Origin: Thalassia testudinum
Lineage: Eukaryota > Streptophyta > Magnoliopsida > Alismatales > Hydrocharitaceae
DNA length: 64,000 nucleotides
Assembly (NCBI GenBank): GCA_037157565.1
Contig: JAZHRO010000022.1
Coordinates: 3,348,001 to 3,412,000 of the forward strand
Direction: 5' to 3'
Below the pieces are notes generated by a model. The model had not been told where the DNA came from. It searched no databases and saw nothing but the letters and a program-made list of their open reading frames with translations. Positions 60,084 through 64,000 of this stretch are shown in pieces (positions within the stretch are counted from its first letter, which is position 1; every line of letters begins with the position of its first letter). Position numbers and translations under genes: made by a program.

Positions 60084-60548
60084 TCAATCGGGTGGCATGA
60101 AGGTGATGCCATATCTATCAAAGTATTGATTCACTAATTCCACTATGGCTCTCTTAAATGGACGAGCAGGAGGATAAAGGAAATTGGCACTTAGTCCATA
60201 CTTGAGGAAGTGTAGGCGATCAGCGTACCAGTCCTAATGGGATTTCTTATGCCAATGGCACATACCATCATTGGCATGGTTGTACACGCCACACTTGATG
60301 CACAATCCCATACGCTGTGCCCTATGCCATTTAGCCATATTACTTCTCCCACAAAAGGGAGATTCTTGAAGTGCATGAATTTCTTCATGGCGCACTTCCT
60401 TGGCTTTTAGCAGGATCAACAATCGTACATCAGTTGGGAGATCCGTGCTGTGGTGAAGTGAACAGGCGAAGGTGAGGAAGATGGGGTCGTAGAAAGTCAT
60501 GGTGCAAGTCGCTAGTGTGCTTAAGTGCTCTAGTGCTCTAGAAAGCAA
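60084..60548 (-). pseudogene. Element W Cys/His-rich ORF
   Basis: On the minus strand a frame of about 154 codons runs from 60548 (a likelier ATG is at 60500, MTFYDPIFLTFACSLHH) to TGA at 60084, with one in-frame TAG at 60234-60236. Near residue 85 (counting from 60500: about 70) it has CIKCGVYNHANDGMC, spaced C-x2-C-x4-H-x5-C, one residue longer than the canonical gag zinc knuckle (x4). More His and Cys residues lie around it (CHWHKKSH). Beyond the stop the frame continues DWYADRLHFLKYG and YPPARPFKRAIVELV, which looks coding. A nucleic-acid-binding gag-like role is possible but not proven. No counterpart was found in X, N or Y. Confidence 0.5.
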
Positions 60549-60762
60549 GAAGGGGGAAGAGAAGGTATTGGATTGCCTCTAATGTGCGCTAAGTTTTATG
60601 CCTTCAGCTGGGCAAAAACCTAGAATAAAGGAATAGTAGAGATATTGGTTAAAGCTCTTAAGAGTATGATAAGGAAATGATGTTTCAGAATAAGTGAATA
60701 ACATAAGGTATTGGCTAATTGGTGATGGATACTAATGTAAAAAGGTCACCAATAAGAGTAAA

Positions 60763-60984
60763 TAAGAAGTGTAGAGTGTATTGTAGAATAAGACTTGGGA
60801 ATGACTATAGGAATAACCTGGTTAATTATTATTTTTGTCATAACACTCAAGTTATCAGGATCATAAGGTTCATTAAAACTTGAGAATAAAGGAGGAATAG
60901 GAAGGTGAATGACAAAAGGAATCCGTAGGGTGACAAAAGTAAAAATTTGATCATCAATCCGAGTCTTCCACCCAATAATCTTAA
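60763..60984 (-). pseudogene. Element W upstream ORF, C-terminal end only
   Basis: An open frame enters from 60984, where element V interrupts it, and runs about 73 codons to a TGA near 60763: GWKTRIDDQIFTFVTLRIPF...NEPYDPDNL. Order and flavour (LRxPI, then a xxPYDx motif) recall the C-terminal LRVPIDLKxPTFYQDPYDIF of the X, N and Y proteins, but the match is weak. The 5' part lies beyond the V insertion, outside the window. Confidence 0.35.
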
Positions 60985-63682
60985 TGTAAAGACCCGTTCC
61001 ACTTTTAGCCTTTTAAGATGTCTGGAGTGTCAGTCAGACATCTGTCCAAACGTTTGGACCCTTTCCCGGACATTTGGAAACTAAATTTTTTGTACACATT
61101 CTGTGTACTGCACACGGGCGGCATGTAGAATTCTCCTCTCTCTTTCCTCCTCCCTCCCCCCTGCAGGAACCTAACCCTCGACCTTTATAAAAGGCCACCC
61201 TCCCCTCCTCTCCTCTCCACTCCACACACCACCATCTCCACCTTTAGTGCGTGGCAGAACAGTAGGAGGAGGTGAGCGAGGGAGCGCGTGAGAGCGAGGA
61301 GGAGGGGAGTGCATGAGAAGGAGGAGGTGGCCAAGGTTGGGAGCTTCGTGGAAGCTCGTCGGAGCTCGCATGGCCACCGCGACGCGTGCGGGAGGAGGAG
61401 GGTATCGAAGCATCGTCCTTGACCACCTGCAGTAGCTGGAGCTGCGGCGGAGTGAGGAGAAACGCGGAGGAGGGTGGCGAGGAGCACTGGGAGCGCATTC
61501 TGATACTGGAATTTTTCCAGTATCTGACGTCTGGACTGCAGTCCGGATGACCAGCTGAGTGTCTGGACGTCTGGAGTCAAGACCAGCTGTCTGAGAGCAC
61601 CTTTATCATGAAGGGACATTCTCTTCGCGGTTACGGCCATGCAGGCCGCACCACAGATGATTTGTTGGCTGATTTGAGGATGGCTACTCTGTCGTATGCA
61701 GGAGCAGCCTTGGGAAGGTGCACGGAATGCCCTTCCATGCACTTTCGGACATCTGAACAGCTCATCAGATGATTAGAGGTGCTTCCAGACGACTGAAGGA
61801 GTGGTCCGACGTCTGGAACCACTTTTAGACAATCACAGGGGAGTCCTGGACGTCTGAGGGCACCGCAGGAACTTGAGGTGAGATTCTGTAACTTTTAAGA
61901 TGTCTGGACTTGTTTCCAGACGTCTGATTTTGGTCAGTAGACACATTTTTGACCCGTTTGGGGTCCGATCGGGATCCGTTTTACGCAAATGAAGTATCTG
62001 TGGTTTCCTTGTGAGTTTCTATACGTATTAGAAACCTTTATACACTGTTCTGAATCTTCCTTTGTGATGTATTCCTTGGTATAGGATTTCGACCTGCTGC
62101 GTGTCTAGGGCTCGCAGAGGCGCCTGGGTCTACGGTTCGAGCCCCCAGTACTCCCGAATTGTCTGGTAGAGTGGTCTACCCCTGTTAATTTTATTAAATA
62201 AGAATGTATTTGTGGAATTAGCCAATTGAAAACCTAGGATGTGACATGAACCCTAGGACAGAGAAATGATTGAACCAATTGTTCTACATGAATAAATTAA
62301 ATTGTTAGCAATTGCCTGTAAATAAGTATGAGCTGCCTGTTAGAATATGAGCTGCCTAAGATAACTGAACAGTTACCTGTGAAATCATTTGTTGCATGTG
62401 TCAAATTATGGAAATACGAGCTGCCTATATATAAACGAGAACTGAATGGTGAATGATGGAATCTGGATTGGAATAATGTGGTGAACATGAGCATGAACCC
62501 TACGGGGAGTTAGGAGTAGAGCTCCTATGGTTAGATGGAAAATTTGGAATGTGGACGGGAAGTGTGCTGGCCCTTGAGTATGTGGTACCAAGGAGAGCGA
62601 CTGTCCCCTTTTTGTGTAGAACGGAGCTAGCTGCCCTTGGGTTGGGACCTGGGATTAGGCTTGGCCACTCTACACTGACTTCTGTTGGCCCTCGTGTATA
62701 CGGTACTAAGGTGAGCTACTAGTGTAGGGAGGGAGCTAGCCACCCCACAGGGCCCGAGGTTCAGCTAGTTACCCTACACCGACTTGTTAGGCCCTCTGGG
62801 AAAACTAGGGTAGTCAGACGAGGGTGCGTGGACTGTGGAGGGGCGAGACCCCTGTTTGGTTCTGAGGGGCTAGACCCCTGTTTCTGAGAGGGCTAGACCC
62901 TATATTGCTCCGTGCTGTACTTTGGGAGTACCCACTAGCGGAAACGACTGACCGTGTGTCAGTGTGGGGTAGCTACCTGTGCGGTTATTGTGCGTGCCGT
63001 AGTCACCGCTATGTCTGACAGTGACCTCGGGGTGGTTGACTGGGTGTAGGACTACCACAGGGGACTCTCTCGGCTAGGAGAGCACCATGTGTACCTTCTA
63101 CTCTTTAGAAAAGACTGTAATCAAGATCGTTCCCACAAGGACCATGCAATATCAAGAAAAATCTGAAAGTTGACGAAAAGGGGTGAGAGGGAATTACCTG
63201 TAAAATAAAATAACTAGAGAAGATAATTATACCTGTTACTTTTACTGCTTTAAATAGTATGGTTAGCACTCTACTCAGTGTTCGCTGACTCCGTCTTTTT
63301 CATAACATTGTTCAGGTCCAGGAGTTGAGCAGCCCGAGCTTCTAGCTGTGGCGGGTGCTGGGCCCAGTCGAGACCAGCCATAGTTTCTACACTCTTTGTT
63401 GTACCCTCTTTACTGTTGTAGTGAGTTTCAGACTTTTAGCTACTGTTCTTGTTACTGTTGCTTTTGTTTCTATTGTTCCTGTGTTGTGGTGGTATGTGCT
63501 GGAATAGCAGCTTTTACTTTCCTTTATTGCTTGTACGTTTTTACTGCTTAGTTATACTGCATATGTGAATGTGGTTTATTTTCCTGCTTTTTGGTTATTT
63601 CTTGTTGGCCGACTGGGTCTTGGGATTAGTCGAGGCGAGCCGGTCTCTAGTCCTGTAGGGATTTGGGAACCGGGTCGTAACA
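60985..63682 (+). repeat. Element V 5' LTR
   Basis: It runs TGTAAAGACCCGTTCC...GGAACCGGGTCGTAACA, so the ends form an imperfect inverted repeat, and the PBS follows after three bases. TATAAAAG lies at 61186-61193. AGACGTCTGG-type words recur upstream (61015-61070) and downstream (61525-61930) of it. The 2.7-kb length and TGTAA(C)GACCCG end are typical of Tekay/Del-type chromoviral gypsy LTRs. V is inserted into the W internal region; its right half and the second TSD copy (CTTAA expected) lie outside the window. Confidence 0.85.
61186..61193 (+). promoter_or_regulatory. TATA box of element V LTR
   Basis: TATAAAAG is followed by a C/T-rich stretch (61195-61230), as in other plant LTR promoters. 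Confidence 0.6.
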
Positions 63683-63685
63683 AGA

Positions 63686-63702
63686 TGGTATCAGAGCAAG
63701 GT
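63686..63702 (+). promoter_or_regulatory. Primer-binding site of element V (tRNA-iMet type)
   Basis: TGGTATCAGAGCAAGGT is the usual complement of the plant initiator tRNA-Met 3' end, three bases after the LTR. Confidence 0.9.
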
Positions 63703-63864
63703 CATCCTAAGAAATTTTCCAACTAGCTTGAGAATAACCATTCACGTACATGTCACTAGGGTAGCCACCACATCAATTCGTTTTGATATCTGTTCTGAGT
63801 CCCTTTCGAAGAAATTCGATAACATTGATCCTTTTGTTCTGTCTTCCGTGTCTCCTTGCAGGAG

Positions 63865-64000
63865 ATGGCTCGTCAGGGAGTTCTTGAGGTAGGCCGCGGT
63901 TGTGGCCGTGGATGAGGTCGGAGGGGCGGACGTGCCGGGGCTGAGGTGCCAGTTGACCCACCTCTTCTCCCAGGAGTTCAGGCTTAGGATCTCGCCCAGC
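63865..64000 (+). pseudogene. Start of element V gag, decayed, cut by the window end
   Basis: The ATG at 63865 starts MARQGVLEVGRGCGRG, then TGA (63913), then GRRGGRAGAEVPVDPP and a second stop. An Arg/Gly-rich start followed by a Pro-rich acidic stretch is what Tekay/Del-type gypsy gag proteins have. The string TCCTTGCAG just before the ATG could be a splice acceptor. The remainder lies outside the window. Confidence 0.6.

Noticed and set aside
1..64000. CRISPR arrays, bacterial operons or phage features
   Set aside because: No regularly spaced direct repeats with unique spacers and no prokaryotic gene organisation; tRNA-primed LTR elements and plant copia pol show a plant nuclear sequence.

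Overview
This window looks like intergenic, repeat-rich chromatin from a flowering plant with a large genome; the species cannot be told from the sequence. No intact host gene, tRNA or rRNA is visible. Nearly everything recognisable is LTR retrotransposon, nested several layers deep. The primer-binding sites are plant-type: complements of tRNA-Asp, as in the Athila/Tat branch of Ty3-gypsy, and one initiator tRNA-Met site. The insertion history can be read because many elements still have exact 5-bp target-site duplications (TSDs).

Layout. 1-1469: a 1.2-kb retroposed segment inside a 17-bp duplication. 1470-7848: old LTR debris, including a copia-like LTR (about 3726-5379) rich in AGACGTCT-type palindromes, and a broken ORF starting MAPKSKSK. 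7849-23964: element X (minus strand), whose 3' LTR is split by complete element Z (9484-17788, TSD TCGCC). 23965-34550: decayed Ty1/copia pol remains (minus strand), interrupted by two 2.5-2.6-kb solo LTRs of one family, S (TSDs GGTGG and AGACT). 34553-36621: LTR fragments. 36622-55564: element Y (plus strand, TSD GAGGG), which holds complete element N in its 5' LTR (37693-44897, TSD TAGTG), solo LTR L (46478-48388, TSD GTATC) and solo LTR S3 (48896-51563, TSD CCAAG). 55599-60984: left part of element W (minus strand). 60985-64000: 5' LTR, tRNA-Met PBS and start of a decayed gag of element V, which was inserted into W and runs out of the window.

The most interesting content is the group X, N, Y, Z and W. 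These are 7-8 kb elements (without insertions) with paired LTRs and, where visible, tRNA-Asp PBS sites, but I find no protease, reverse transcriptase, RNase H or integrase in them. Each instead has remains of one unusual ORF near the 5' end: Tyr/Ser/Pro-rich at the start, a short helical middle and a long acidic part. A long non-coding section follows. They also share cis-motifs across otherwise different families: a U5 box, a doubled block in the 3' non-coding region, a dyad followed by a G-run, and a GGGACTAGCAAAA word just before the polypurine tract. They appear to be a superfamily of non-autonomous elements that keep their own protein and common RNA signals while using another element's enzymes.

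All coding regions here carry stops or frameshifts, so nothing in the window is likely to be active on its own.
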